Positions 29,358-42,037 are shown, counted from the stretch's first letter. The stretch: DNA of 64,000 nt from Asterias rubens (GCF_902459465.1 NC_047071.1:8822098-8886097); one strand, 5' to 3'. A program made the numbers and translations. Notes: generated from the sequence alone by a model not told the origin.

Positions 29358-29727
29358 AGCAATCGCACAACATCAGTATTTTCCAAAGCCCACACTTCAT
29401 GTACCACAACTTATATATAAAATAACAAATCTGTGAAAATTTAGGCTCAATCGGTCATCGGAGTCGGGAGAAAATAATGGGAAAACCCTACCCTTGTTAC
29501 CGCACGTTTCGCCGTGTCATAACATGATTGTGTTTAAAATAAATCCGTAATTCTCGCTATCGAGAATTGATATTGTTGTACTGTTTTCTCAAAAAGTACA
29601 GCATTTCATGAAATACAATTTCAAGAAAGGTATTTCACCATTACCTTCTGTAAACCCTGTAAGTAATTTGTAAATCAGAGAACTTTTAAAATTTGTCCTG
29701 TTCAGAAAGTGTCCAATGGTTTTAAAT
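29354..29727 (-). mobile_element. Family B MITE, reverse, abutting family A
   Basis: It shares the TTAA of the preceding copy. GAGAATTGATATTGTTGTACTG and CATTACCTTCTGTAAACCCT are family B core. The right end CAGAAAGTGTCCAATGG is followed by TTTTAA. Confidence 0.82.
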
Positions 29728-30799
29728 GATTTGTATTCTTTCTGATGTTCTCCTTATTTTAAAAAAAACCGGAACAACTGTTGCAGGGCAAAGGTTAGTC
29801 GTATCAATACAAACGGTCATACCGAACTAAAGGTTACATCAGTGGCATTGATAACCCAAAACATTATCTTCAATCTACATCATTATCCTCTCGTACATGC
29901 AGTGCAAACATTAATGCTGCATTAGGGCTGGAACTCTAAATTAAAAATATAAAACATACACACGGCACTGGCACCATGTGTCAACATGTTATAGGCTGAG
30001 TCAGGGTGGTGTGTCCTTGGCCCAAGTTCACAGTTCTCTCAGCAATGTTCTGAAAAATACACTCAAAACAAGACTAAACACCACCTTTCAGCGGGAACTT
30101 CGAGAACAACACGCCACAAAATGGCGGCAGCATCCCAAAAGAAAAAGTAAACTAGATGCAAAATTACTCAACAATAGATTGCTATTTTATTTTGACTGAA
30201 TTACCGCGTAATTACATTTGACCAGTACACCAAATCACTTTTCGTGGCGCTATATCACAGCGTCATTTGAGCGGATGAAACCAAAACAGCAATCCTATAT
30301 GTTCCCGGCAACAAGGCTATAAATCCCTAGAAACGAAACCAACACTGAGAGAGCCCTTGTAATGGGCTTTCCAATGGTATAAAACTTGTACAAATCGAGG
30401 ACTATTGTTAAGGTGATTTGACCGCGGCTACTTTGTATTTTCTCCCTTTGACAGCTCAAACGTTCACAGAAATCCCGTTAAAAATGCCTTTGATGAGCAC
30501 TCTCAGTATCCCAACTTGCTGTTCTTTCCGGTCTAAATAAGACAGAAAGCATCCACGAAAAAAAGTCTAACTTTAGCATGCATGAAAGTTTAAGTTTACT
30601 CTAAGATCATCACAATTTTTGTCAAATTTCAAGGCTTGCGCCTTAGGAGTTTTCGTCAAATGAAACGCTTTAATTTATGAAAACATTGCAAGGCTTGCCT
30701 TTCATAATTTGAACAAATTTTCCCTGGGATTTCATTTCATTTCAAATCATTTTCGAAATGTGCAAAACTTAGGTCCCTCCCCAAGGGATTTTTTTTTAG
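29728..30799. other. Intergenic, nothing recognised
   Basis: No supported gene. A 73-codon ORF at 29978 has no recognisable features. A GAACCG/ACCAAAA-like word distribution gives no repeat structure. Confidence 0.45.
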
Positions 30800-31007
30800 T
30801 CAACCGAATTTTGACAAAAACACACAACCTAGGATTTTCTCCCCAGTTATCCGGATGATCACTTTATGAAACCATGAAATAGGAAAACCTTAAAAGAACA
30901 TTAAGATTTCGGGGAGAGCGCTGTACGCTCGTACTTTATTTTAAAGAAATAAAGTCAGAACCACTCTTATGCATAGGATCCCATTATCGCTCACATGTGC
31001 TAAGAGA

Positions 31008-31080
31008 ACCCGTAGCTTCAGCTGTAAGAGGTGGGCTTTGGATACTACTGACCCGGGTTCGAATCCCACTACTACCGATC
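31008..31080 (+). repeat. tRNA-like block in the left arm
   Basis: GACCCGGGTTCGAATCCCAC is a perfect B-box region, preceded by GTAGCTTCAGCTGTAAGAGG. The matching copy in the right arm is at about 39958-40030 (minus). It is probably a captured SINE head. Confidence 0.5.
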
Positions 31081-31149
31081 TTTTTCTTTTACTAAGCCGT
31101 CATAACAATGCATTATTTAAGTAGTGTTTTAAATCACCTCCTATCACCA

Positions 31150-31245
31150 ACGGGCACTGTGGCGACACAGTGCACTGGATCGTTCGCTTGCGTGCGTTCC
31201 AGAGCTGGGAGACCCGGTTCGAATCCCGCCCCGTACCAAAGGGAC
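31150..31245 (+). repeat. Second tRNA-like block in the left arm
   Basis: GGCACTGTGGCGACACAGTG forms a hairpin, and CCCGGTTCGAATCCCGCC is a B box. The counterpart on the right arm is at about 39785-39882 (minus). Confidence 0.5.
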
Positions 31246-31911
31246 ATGACTTTTACTGCTAGCACCAGTAAGTGATTGGGGTCCGTCATGTCTCTCCCCA
31301 AATTAGGGTAGGGTGATTATCCCGGGTCGGAAAGTAAAGGAGGGGCCGGGACTAGCCATCCCTTAAGGGTTCTAATGGGTGATCACCACGCTGGTTTCGA
31401 TCAGACTTTGAGTCCCCTGAATGCCTGGTCTTCACTCTAACTAACTTTCTGGACAAATTTGTTTTAATTTAAAACTATTTTTAAGATATTGACTATTTAT
31501 TGTGTTAATATTTCATTTCCGCCTATTTTTAAGCAAAGCCAATATAAACATTTCACAGCTGAAAACATAGGACAGGTTTTTGTTTAAATGTCGGCGAATT
31601 GTTTCTTTACCAATAAATTCACCTGGTATTTGCGGGGAGGCTTAATGGAGTGCGAGGAGTTGAACATTAATTCTCTGAGTAAATTGAGTTTCCAAACAAG
31701 CCCCACCCAAGCACCTGTAACTCAGCAACTGTCTTCTAAATATCAATGGTTTTTATGCCACTGAAAGTTAGGCAAATCGGAGAGAGAAAAAATGATGCTG
31801 AAAACTTGCAAGACTTACCCCCTATTCCCCTTTCTATATAAAATCTTAGCCATTTTATTAGTTTTTGTTACAACAAGTTGCAAGGGGATTTTATCCGATT
31901 AATTAAATGCA

Positions 31912-34900
31912 GCCAAATTTCGACAAAGATGCATGGTTTACCCCTTGGGATTTTATCAAATTTTAGCCCTATGTCGACAAAGATGCAAGTTTTACCCCTT
32001 GGGATTTTATCAATGCAGCCAAATTTCGACAAAGATGCAGGGTTTACCCCTTGGGATTTTATCAAATTTTAGCCCAATTTCGAAAAAAATGCAAAGTTTA
32101 TCCCTTTGAGATTTTATCAAAATTTCGAAAGATTTCGACAAAAATGCAAAGTTTATCCCTTTGGGATTTTATCAATTTTTTGAAAAATTTCGACATAGAT
32201 GCAAGGTTTACCCCTTGAGGTTTTATCAAATTTTAGCCCAATTTCGACAAAAATGCAAGACTTACGTAACCCTTGAGATTTTATCAAATTTTAGCCCAAT
32301 TTCGACAAAAATGCAAAGTTTACCCCTTGGGATTTTAAACAATTTTAGCAAAATTTCTACAAAATTGCAAAGTTTTCCCCTTGGGATTTTATCAAATTTT
32401 AGCCCAATTTCGACAAAAATGCAGGGTTTACCCCTTGGGATTTTATCAAATTTTAGCAAAATTTTGACAAAGATGCAAGGTTTACCCCTTGGGATTTTAT
32501 CAAATTTTAGCCCAATTTCGACAAAAATGCAAGGTTTACCCTTTGAGATTTTATCAAATTTTAGCCCAATTTCGACAAAGATGCAAAGTTTCCCCCTTGG
32601 GATTTTATCAAATTTTCGCCCAATATCGACAAGGATGCAAGGTTTACCCCTTGGGATTTTATCAAATTGACGCCCAATTTCGACAAAGATGCAAAGTTTA
32701 CCCCTTGGGATTTTATCAAATTTTAGCCCAATTTCGCCAAAGATGCCAGGTTTACCCCTTGGGATTTTATCAAATTTTAGCCCAATTTCGACAAAGATGC
32801 AAGGTTTACCCCTTGGGATTTTATCAAACATTAGCCCAATTTCGACTAAGATGCAAGGTTTACCCCTTGGGATTTTATCAAATTTTAGCCCAATTTCGAA
32901 AAAAAATGCAATTGGGATTTTATCAATTTTTTGAAAGATTTCGACAAAAATGCAAAGTTTATCCCTTTGGGATTTTATCAATTTTTTGAAAGATTTCGAC
33001 AAAAATGCAAAGTTTATCCCTTTGGGATTTCATCAATTTTTTGAAAAATTTCGACATAGATGCAAGGTTTACCCCTTGAGATTTTATCAAATTTTAGCCC
33101 AATTTCGACAAAAATGCAAAGTTTACCACTTGGGATTTTAAAAAATTTTAGCAAAATTTCGACATAGATGCTAGGTTTACCCCTTGGGATTTTATCAAAT
33201 TTTAGCCAAATTTAAAAAAAAATGCAAGATTTACCCCTTGGGATTTTATCAAATTTTAGCCCAATTTCGACAAAAATGCAAAGTTTACCCCTTGGGATTT
33301 TAAACAATTTTAGCAAAATTTCTACAAAATTGCAAAGTTTTCCCCATTGGGATTTTATCAAATTTTAGCCCAATTTCGACAAAAATGCAGGGTTTACCCC
33401 TTGGGATTTTATCAAATTTTAGCAAAATTTCGACAAAGATGCAAGGTTTACCCTTTGAGATTTTATCGAATTTTAGCCCAACTTCGACAAAGATGCAAAG
33501 TTTACCCCTTGGGATTTTATCCAATTTTAGCCCAATTTCGACAAAAATGCAGGGTTTACCCCTTGGGATTTTATCAAATTTTCGGCCAAGTTCGCCAAAG
33601 ATGCAAGGTTTACCCCTTGGGATTTTATTAAAATTTTCGCCCAATATCGACAAAGATGCAAGGTTTACCCGTTGGGATTTCATCAAATTTAAGCCAAATT
33701 TCGATAAAGATGCAAAGTTTACCCCTTGGGATTTTATCAAATATTAGCCCAATATCGACAAGGATGCAAGGTTTACCCCTTGGGATTTTATCAAATTTTA
33801 GCCCAATTTCGACAAAGATGCCAGGTTTACCCCTTGGGATTTTATCAAATTTTAGCCCAATTTCGACAAAGATGCAAGGTTTACCCCTTGGGATTTTATC
33901 AAACATTAGCCCAATTTCGACTAAGATGCAAGGTTTACCCCTTGGGATTTTATTAATATTTATCCCAATTTCGACAAGGATGCAAGGTTTACCCCTTGGG
34001 TTTTTATCAAATATTAGCCTAAGTTCGACAAAGATGCAAGGTTAACCCCTTGGGATTTTATCAAATATTAGCCAAAGTTCGACAAAGATGCAAAGTTTAC
34101 CTCTTGGGATTTTATTAGTATTTAGCCCAATTTCGACAAAGATGCAAGGTTTACCCCTTGAGATTTTATCAAATTTTAGCCCAATTTCGACAAAAATGCA
34201 AAGTTTACCCCTTGGGATTTTAAAAAATTTCAGCAAAATTTCGACAAAAATGCAATGTTTACCCCTTGGGATTGTATCAAATTTTAGCAAAATTTCGACA
34301 AAAATGCAATGTTTACCCCTTGGGATTTTATCAAATTTTAGCCCAATTTAAAAAAAAATGCAAGATTTACCCCTTGAGATTTTATCAAATTTTAGCCCAA
34401 TTTCGACAAAAATGCAAAGTTTACACCTTGGGATTTTAAACAATTTTAGCAAAATTTCTACAAAAATGCAAGGTTTACCCATGGAGATTTTATCAACCAT
34501 TAGCCCAATTTCGACAAATATGCAAGGTTTACCCTTTGAGATTTTATCAAATTTTAGCCCAATGTCGACAAAGATGCAAAGTTTACCCCTTGGGATTTTA
34601 TCAAATTTTCGCCCAATATCGACAAGGATGCAAGGTTTACCCCTTGGGCTTTTATCAAATTGAAGCCCAATTTCGACAAAGATGCAAAGTTTACCCCTTG
34701 GGATTTTATCAAATTTTAGCCCAATTTCGCCAAAGATGCCAGGTTTACCCCTTGGGATTTTATCAAATTTTAGCCCAATTTCGACAAAGATGCAAGGTTT
34801 ACCCCTTGGGATTTTATCAAACATTAGCCCAATTTCGACTAAGATGCAAGGTTTACCCCTTGGGATTTTATCAAATTTTAGCCCAATTTCGAAAAAAAAT

Positions 34901-37900
34901 GCAAAGTTTATCCCTTTGGGATTTTATCAATTTTTTGAAAGATTTCGACAAAAATGCAAAGTTTATCCCTTCGGGATTTTATCAATTTTTTGAAAGATTT
35001 CGACAAAAATGCAAAGTTTATCCCTTTGGGATTTCATCAATTTTTTGAAAAATTTCGACATAGATGCAAGGTTTACCCCTTGAGATTTTATCAAATATTA
35101 GCCCAATTTCGACAAAAATGCAAAGTTTACCACTTGGGATTTTAAAAAATTTTAGCAAAATTTCGACATAGATGCAAGGTTTACCCCTTGGGATTTTATC
35201 AAATTTTAGCCAAATTTAAAAAAAAATGCAAGATTTACCCCTTGGGATTTTATCAAATGTTCGCCCAATTTCGACAAAAATGCAAGGTTTACCCCTTGGG
35301 ATTTTATCAAATTTTAGCAAAATTTCGACAAAGATGCAAGGTTTACCCTTTGAGATTTTATCGAATTTTAGCCCAACTTCGACAAAGATGCAAAGTTTAC
35401 CCCTTGGGATTTTATCCAATTTTAGCCCAATTTCGACAAAAATGCAGGGTTTACCCCTTGGGATTTTATCAAATTTTCGGCCAATATCGCCAAAGATGCA
35501 AGGTTTACCCCTTGGGATTTTATTAAAATTTTCGCCCAATATCGACAAAGATGCAAGGTTTACCCGTTGGGATTTTATCAAATTTAAGCCAAATTTCGAT
35601 AAAGATGCAAAGTTTACCCCTTGGGATTTTATCAAATTTTAGCCCAATTTCGCCAAAGATGCCAGGTTTACCCCTTGGGATTTTATCAAACATTAGCCCA
35701 ATTTCGACTAAGATGCAAGGTTTACCCCTTGGGATTTTATTAATATTTATCCCAATTTCGACAAGGATGCAAAGTTTACCCCTTGGGTTTTTATCAAATA
35801 TTAGCCCAAGTTCGACAAAGATGCAAAGTTTACCCCTTGGGATTTTATTAGTATTTAGCCCAATTTCGACAAAGATGCAAGGTTTACCCCTTGAGATTTT
35901 ATCAAATTTTAGCCCAATTTCGACAAAAATGCAAAGTTTACCCCTTGGGATTTTAAAAAATTTCAGCAAAATTTCGACAAAAATGCAATGTTTACCCCTT
36001 GGGATTGTATCAAATTTTAGCAAAATTTCGACAAAAATGCAATGTTTACCCCTTGGGATTTTATCAAATTTTAGCCCAATTTAAAAAAAAATGCAAGATT
36101 TACCCCTTGAGATTTTATCAAATTTTAGCCCAATTTCGACAAAAATGCAAAGTTTACACCTTGGGATTTTAAACAATTTTAGCAAAATTTCTACAAAAAT
36201 GCAAGGTTTACCCATGGAGATTTTATCAACCATTAGCCCAATTTCGACAAATATGCAAGGTTTACCCCTTGGGATATAATCAAATATTAGCCCAATGTCG
36301 ACAAAGATGCAAGGTTCACCCCTTGGGATTTTATCAAACATTAGCCCAATTTCGACAAAGATGCAAGGTTTACCCTTTGAGATTTTATCAAATTTTAGCC
36401 CAACTTCGACAAAGATGCAAAGTTTACCCCTTGGGAATTTATCAAATTTTATCCCAATTTCGACAAAGATGCAAGGTTTACCCCTTGGGATTTTATCAAA
36501 TTTTAGCCCAATTTCGACAAAGATGCAAGGTTTACCCCTTGGGATTTTATCAAACATTAGCCCAATTTCGACAAAAATGCAAAGTTTACCCCTTGGGATT
36601 TTAAAAAATTTTAGCAAAATTTCGACAAAAATGCAATGTTTACCCCTTGGGATTTTATCAATTTTTAGCAAAATTTCGACATAGATGCAAGGTTTACCCC
36701 TTGGGATTTTATCAAATTTTAGCCCAATTTAAAAAAAAATGCAAGATTTACCCCTTGAGAGTTTATCAAATTTTAGCCCAATTTCGACAAAAATGCAAAG
36801 TTTACACCTTGGGATTTTAAACAATTTTAGCAAAATTTCTACAAAAATGCAAGGTTTACCCATGGAGATTTTATCAACCATTAGCCCAATTTCGACAAAC
36901 ATGCAAGGTTTACCCCTTGGGATATAATCAAATATTAGCCCAATGTCGACAAAGATGGCAGGTTTACCCCTTGGGATTTTATCAAATTTTAGCCCAATTT
37001 CGACAAAGATGCAAGGTTTACCCCTTGGGATTTTATCAAACATTAGCCCAATTTCGACTAAGATGCAAGGTTTACCCCTTGGGATTTTATTAATATTTAT
37101 CCCAATTTCGACAAGGATGCAAGGTTTACCCCTTGGGTTTTTATCAAATATTAGCCCAAGTTCGACAAAGATGCAAGGTTAACCCCTTGGGATTTTATCA
37201 AATATTAGCCAAAGTTCGACAAAGATGCAAAGTTTACCCCTTGGGATTTTATTAGTATTTAGCCCAATTTCGACAAAGATGCAAGGTTTACCCCTTGAGA
37301 TTTTATCAAATTTTAGCCCAATTTCGACAAAAATGCAATGTTTACCCCTTGGGATTTTAAAAAATTTCAGCAAAATTTCGACAAAAATGCAATGTTTACC
37401 CCTTGGGATTGTATCAAATTTTAGCAAAATTTCGACAAAAATGCAATGTTTACCCCTTGGGATTTTATCAAATTTTAGCCCAATTTAAAAAAAAATGCAA
37501 GATTTACCCCTTGAGATTTTATCAAATTTTAGCCCAATTTCGACAAAAATGCAAAGTTTACACCTTGGGATTTTAAACAATTTTAGCAAAATTTCTACAA
37601 AAATGCAAGGTTTACCCGTGGAGACTTTATCAACCATTAGCCCAATTTCGACAAATATGCAAGGTTTACCCCTTGGGATATAATCAAATATTAGCCCAAT
37701 GTCGACAAAGATGCAAGGTTCACCCCTTGGGATTTTATCAAACATTAGCCCAATTTCGACAAAGATGCAAGGTTTACCCTTTGAGATTTTATCAAATTTT
37801 AGCCCAACTTCGACAAAGATGCAAAGTTTACCCCTTGGGAATTTATCAAATTTTATCCCAATTTCGACAAAGATGCAAGGTTTACCCCTTGGGATTTTAT

Positions 37901-38447
37901 CAAATTTTAGCCCAATTTCGACAAAGATGCAAGGTTTACCCCTTGGGATTTTATCAAAATTAGCCCAATTTCGACAAAAATGCAAAGTTTACCCCTTGGG
38001 ATTTTAAAAAATTTAGCAAAATTTCGACAAAAATGCAATGTTTACCCCTTGGGATTTTATCAAATTTTAGCAAAATTTCGACATAGATGCAAGGTTTACC
38101 CCTTGGGATTTTATCAAATTTTAGCCCAATTTAAAAAAAAATGCAAGATTTACCCCTTGGGATTTTATCAAATTTTAGCCCAATTTCGACAAAGATGCAA
38201 GGTTTACCCCTGGGGATTTTATCAAATTTAAGCCCAATTTCGACAAAGATGCAAGGTTTTCCCCCCTGGGGGTTTTATCAAATTTAAGCCCAATTTCGAC
38301 AAAGATGCAAGGTTTACCCCTTGGGATATAATCAAATATTAGCCCAATGTCGACAAAGAAGCAAGGTTTACCCCTCGGAATTTTATAAATATTTAGCCCA
38401 ATTTCGACAAAAATGCAAAGTTTACCCCTTGGGATTTTATCAAATTT
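31912..38447 (+). repeat. 54-bp tandem array, forward part (about 120 units)
   Basis: Consensus elements of each unit are AATTTCGACAAAGATGCAAG, GTTTACCCCTTGGGATTTTA and TCAAATTTTAGCCC; the period measured at 33805-33859 is exactly 54. Common variants are CAAAG/CAAGG, TTTGAGATT for TTGGGATT, AGCAAAATTTC, and a marker unit with TTTAAAAAAAAATGCAAGA. Because 54 is a multiple of 3, 18-codon periodic ORFs stay open for hundreds of bases on both strands. These are most likely incidental. Confidence 0.95.
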
Positions 38448-39125
38448 GTGTGATAAACTTTGGGTAAATTTTGCATCTTTGTCGAAATTGTTCTAAAATT
38501 TGATAAAATAACAATGGGTAAACCTTGCATCTTTGTCGAAATTTTGATAAAATTTGATTAAATCCCAATGGGTAAACCTTGCAATTTTGTGAAGTTGGGC
38601 TAATATTTCATTAATCGGATAAAATCCCATTGCAGCTTTTTGTAAAAAAAAAAAAAAACAACCTTGCATCTTTGTCGAAATTGGGCAAAAAATTTATAAA
38701 ATCCGAAGGGGGTAAACCTTGCATCTTTAAAGAAATTGGGCTAAAATTTGATAAAATAAAAATTTGTCTAACATTATTGATAAAATCCCAAGGGGTAAAC
38801 CTTGCATCTTTGTCGAAATTGGGCTAAAATTTGATAAAATCCCAAGGGCCAAACCTTGCATTTTTGTCGAAATTGTGCTAACATGATTGATTAATTTTGA
38901 TAAAATCCCAAGGAGCAAACTTTGCATTTTTGTCGAAATTTGGCTAAAATTTGATAAAATCCCAAGGGCCAAACCTTGCATTTTTGTCGAAATTGTGCTA
39001 ACATGATTGATTAATTTTGATAAAATCCCCAGGGGCAAACCTTGCATCTTTGTCGAAATTGGGCTAAAATTTGATAAAATCCCAAGGAGTAAACCCTGCA
39101 TCTTTGTCGAAATTGAGCTAAAATT
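38448..39125 (-). repeat. 54-bp array, inverted part (about 12 units)
   Basis: After ATTTTATCAAATTT at 38434-38447 the polarity flips: GATAAAATCCCAAGGGGTAAA, CCTTGCATCTTTGTCGAAAT and TGGGCTAAAATTT are the complement of the forward unit. Units near the flip are irregular (an A15 run at about 38645). Two units near 38880 and 39000 share an inserted AACATGATTGATTAATTTTG. Confidence 0.93.
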
Positions 39126-40228
39126 TAATTGATCGGATAAAATCCCCTTGCAACTTTTTGTAACAATAAAATTAATTAAATGGCTAAGATTTTACAAATA
39201 AAGGGGAATACGGGGTAAGTGTTGCAAGTTTTCAGCATCATTTTTTCTCTCTCTCCGATTTGCCTAACTTTCAGTGGCATAAAAACCATTGATACTTAGA
39301 AGACAGTTGCTGAGTTGCAGGTGCTTGGGTGGGGCTTGTTTGGAAACTCAATTTAATCAGAGAAACAATGTTCAACTCCTCGCACTCCATTAAGACTCCC
39401 CTCAAATACCAGCCGAATTGGTAAAGAAACAATTCGCCGACACTTAAAAAAAAATCTGTCCATTTGTTTCAGCTGTGAAATGTTTATATTGGCTTTGCCT
39501 AAAAATAGGCGGAAATGAAATATTAACACAATAAATAGTCAATATCTTAAAAATAGTTTTAAATTAAAACAAATTTGTCCAGAAAGTTAGTTAGAGTGAA
39601 GACCAGGCATTCAGGGGACTCAAAGTCTGATCGAAACCAGCGTGGTGATCACCCATTAGAACCCTTAAGGGATGGCTAGTCCCGGCCCCTCCTTTACTTT
39701 CCGACCCGGAATAATCATCCTACCCTAATTTGGGGAGAGACATGACGGACCCCAATCACTTACTGGTGCTAGCAGTAAAAGTCATGTCCCTTTGGTACGG
39801 GGCGGGATTCGAACCGGGTCTCCCAGCTCTGGAACGCACGCAAGCGAACGATCCAGTGCACTGTGTCGCCACAGTGCCCGTTGGTGTTAGGAGGTGATTT
39901 TAAACACTACTTAAATAATGCATTGTTATGACTGCTTAGTAAAAGAAAAAGATCGGCAGTAGTGGGATTCGAACCCGGGTCAGTAGCATCCTAAGCCCAC
40001 CTCTTACAGCAAAGGCTACTGGTTCTCTTAGCACAAATGAGAGATAATGGGTTGTTATGCATAAGAGTGGTTCTGACTTTATTCGTCAGAATTTAAGACG
40101 AGTGAACAGCGCTCTCCCCGAAACCGTAATGTTCGTTTAAGGTTTATCTTTTTCATGGTTTCATCAAGTGATCATCCGGAAAACTGGGGAGAAAATCACA
40201 GGTATTGTGTTTTTGTCTAAAGCGTTAG
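39126..40228 (-). repeat. Right inverted arm
   Basis: Reverse complement of the left arm with small indels; it reads TTGCAAGGGGATTTTATCCG on minus at about 39135-39155. It includes the ATTAGAACCCTTAAGGGATG palindrome and both tRNA-like blocks in reverse. Confidence 0.85.
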
Positions 40229-40254
40229 TCAATTACAAAAGAGCCTGTCTATTA

Positions 40255-41385
40255 TATAGGAGCTGAATGACGGTTTCGACCAGACTTCGAGTCCCCGGAA
40301 TGCCTGGTCTTCACTCTAATTAACTTTCTGCACAAATTTGTTTTAACCTAAAACTATTTTTCTTAAGATATTGATTATTTATTGTGTTATTGTTTCATTT
40401 CCGCCTATTTTTAGGCAAAGCGGATATAAACATTTCACAGCTGAAAACAAATGGAAATATTGTTTTTTTAAATGTCGGCGAAGTACTTCTTCACCAAGTC
40501 ACCTGGGGTTTGAGGGGAGGCTTAATGGAGTGCGAGAAGCTAAACATTCTTTCTCTGAGTCATCTACCTTGTAAACTTATATCCGTATGCCTTAAAGATG
40601 AAGAACACAAATTGAATGTCCAACCAAGCCCCATGTCCCAAGCACCCGTTACTGAGCAACTGTCTTCTTAATATCAAGGGCTTTCATGTCACTGAATTGT
40701 AAGCAAACGGAGAGAGAGAAAAGTGATGCTGAAAACTTGCAAGACTTACTCCCTATTCCCCTTTGTTTATAAAATATTTTTATTAATTTTTTTGTTACAA
40801 AAATTGCAAGGGGATCTTATCCGATTCCAGCCCAATTTCATCATAAAATGCAATGCTTACCCTAAGGAGTCTATCGCATTATTTTGTCCATTTTCAAAAA
40901 TTTATCAAATTTTAGCCCAATTTCGACAAAATTGCAAGGCTTTTTTACCCCTCAGTCTTTTATCAGATTTGTTTTTCTTAAAATTTAAGCCCTATTTTGA
41001 AAAAAATGCAAATCTTACCCCTTGGGATTTTTTTTCAAATTTAAGCCCAAAATTTGTCAAAATTGCAAAGTTTACCCCTTTGGGATTTTATTAAGATTGA
41101 GCCTAATCTTGACAAAAATGCAAGGATTTCATCGAATATTGACCCAATTTTGACCAAATTGCGAGTTTTACCGCCTTGGATTTTATCAGATTTTAGCCTA
41201 ATTTTTACAAAAAGGAGACGTTTTCCACTTGAGATTTTTTCAAATCTTAGCCCAATTTTGACCCAACTGCAAGGCTTACCCCTTGGGATTTCTTCATATC
41301 TTAGCCCAATTTTGACAAAAATGCGACGTTTTTCGCTTCGGTTTTTATCAAATTTTTGCCCAATTTGACAAAAATGCAAGAAAAC
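40255..41385 (+). repeat. Diverged direct copy of the arm plus decayed 54-bp-like units
   Basis: TTTCGACCAGACTTCGAGTC, TGCCTGGTCTTCACTCTAA, GGCTTAATGGAGTGCGAGAA and GATGCTGAAAACTTGCAAGA match the left arm from 31399 on. From about 40810 units with CCAATTTCGACAAAATTGCA and ACCCCTTGGGATTTTT follow at irregular spacing of 55-65 bp. Confidence 0.8.
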
Positions 41386-41830
41386 TAAAGGAGGGCCGGG
41401 ACTAGCCATCCCTTAAGGGTTCTAATGGGTGATCACCACGCTGGTTTCGATCAGACTTCGAGTCCCCTGAATGCCTGGTCTTTACTCTAACTAACTTTCT
41501 GCACAATTAATTTGTTTCAATTTGTATATCAGCTTTTAAAGATATTGACTATTTATTGTTTGAAATTTTCATTTCCGCTTATGCTTATAGGCAAAGCGTA
41601 TAAAAACAAATTCATGACTGAATCAAAATGGAAAGAATAAAAATGAAAAATATGTTGTCAAACTGTTTTTTTTTTCACCAAATTCACTGGTGTTTTATGG
41701 GAGATGAGCTAAACATTTAGTCATCTACCTTGTAAACTTATACCCGTAATTCAATTTCCAACCAAGCCCCATGTACCAAGCACCTGCCACACAGCAACCA
41801 CTGTCTGCTGAACATGAACTTTAGGCACAT
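41386..41830 (+). repeat. Second diverged arm copy
   Basis: It starts CTAAAGGAGGGCCGGGACTA, CATCCCTTAAGGGTTCTAAT, TGCCTGGTCTTTACTCTAAC and continues through arm-like ATTTCCGCTTATGC and CAAGCCCCATGTACCAAGCA. It has no tandem units and ends about 250 bp before the methyltransferase start. Confidence 0.78.
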
Positions 41831-42037
41831 CGAAGAAAATAAATGCCACGTAGCATGTGCTAACAACGTACCTAGACGTTGCAACCAAGCAGGCTGCAGG
41901 GTTCATTGTTCATGACCTTGTTTTCATAACATTATTATAACGATGCTATGTAGTTGAACTATGCAGTTTAGGCTGCGAGACCTTCACACTCTCTGTGCAT
42001 ATACAGCCATTCGGACGCACACAAATCAAATACTGTC

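Larger units (their letters stand above)
30800..31911 (+). repeat. Left inverted arm
   Basis: Mirrors the right arm in order: CCCCAGTTATCCGGATGATC, GGGGAGAGCGCTGT, AAAGTCAGAACCACTCTTATG, two tRNA-like blocks, the CATCCCTTAAGGGTTCTAAT palindrome, TGCCTGGTCTTCACTCTAA, GGCTTAATGGAGTGCGAG, GATGCTGAAAACTTGCAAG and TTGCAAGGGGATTTTATCCG, where the 54-bp units begin. Confidence 0.85.
30800..40228. mobile_element. Foldback-like element with long inverted arms and a 54-bp array
   Basis: Arms of about 1.1 kb (30800-31911 and 39126-40228) are inverted copies. They enclose about 7.2 kb of 54-bp tandem units in two opposite orientations. There is no transposase-like ORF. The architecture resembles foldback elements such as the sea urchin TU family or Drosophila FB and Galileo, whose arms contain tandem repeats; that is a structural comparison only. 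The outer ends are not exactly defined, and I could not find a clear target duplication. Confidence 0.7.

Noticed and set aside
32161..37985. Long repeat-peptide ORFs on both strands as genes
   Set aside because: They are the 54-bp satellite read in frame. They occur in several frames at once, have no conserved start and stop wherever a unit has an indel.
31912..39125. CRISPR-like array
   Set aside because: Units are contiguous 54-mers without unique spacers, and the genome is eukaryotic.
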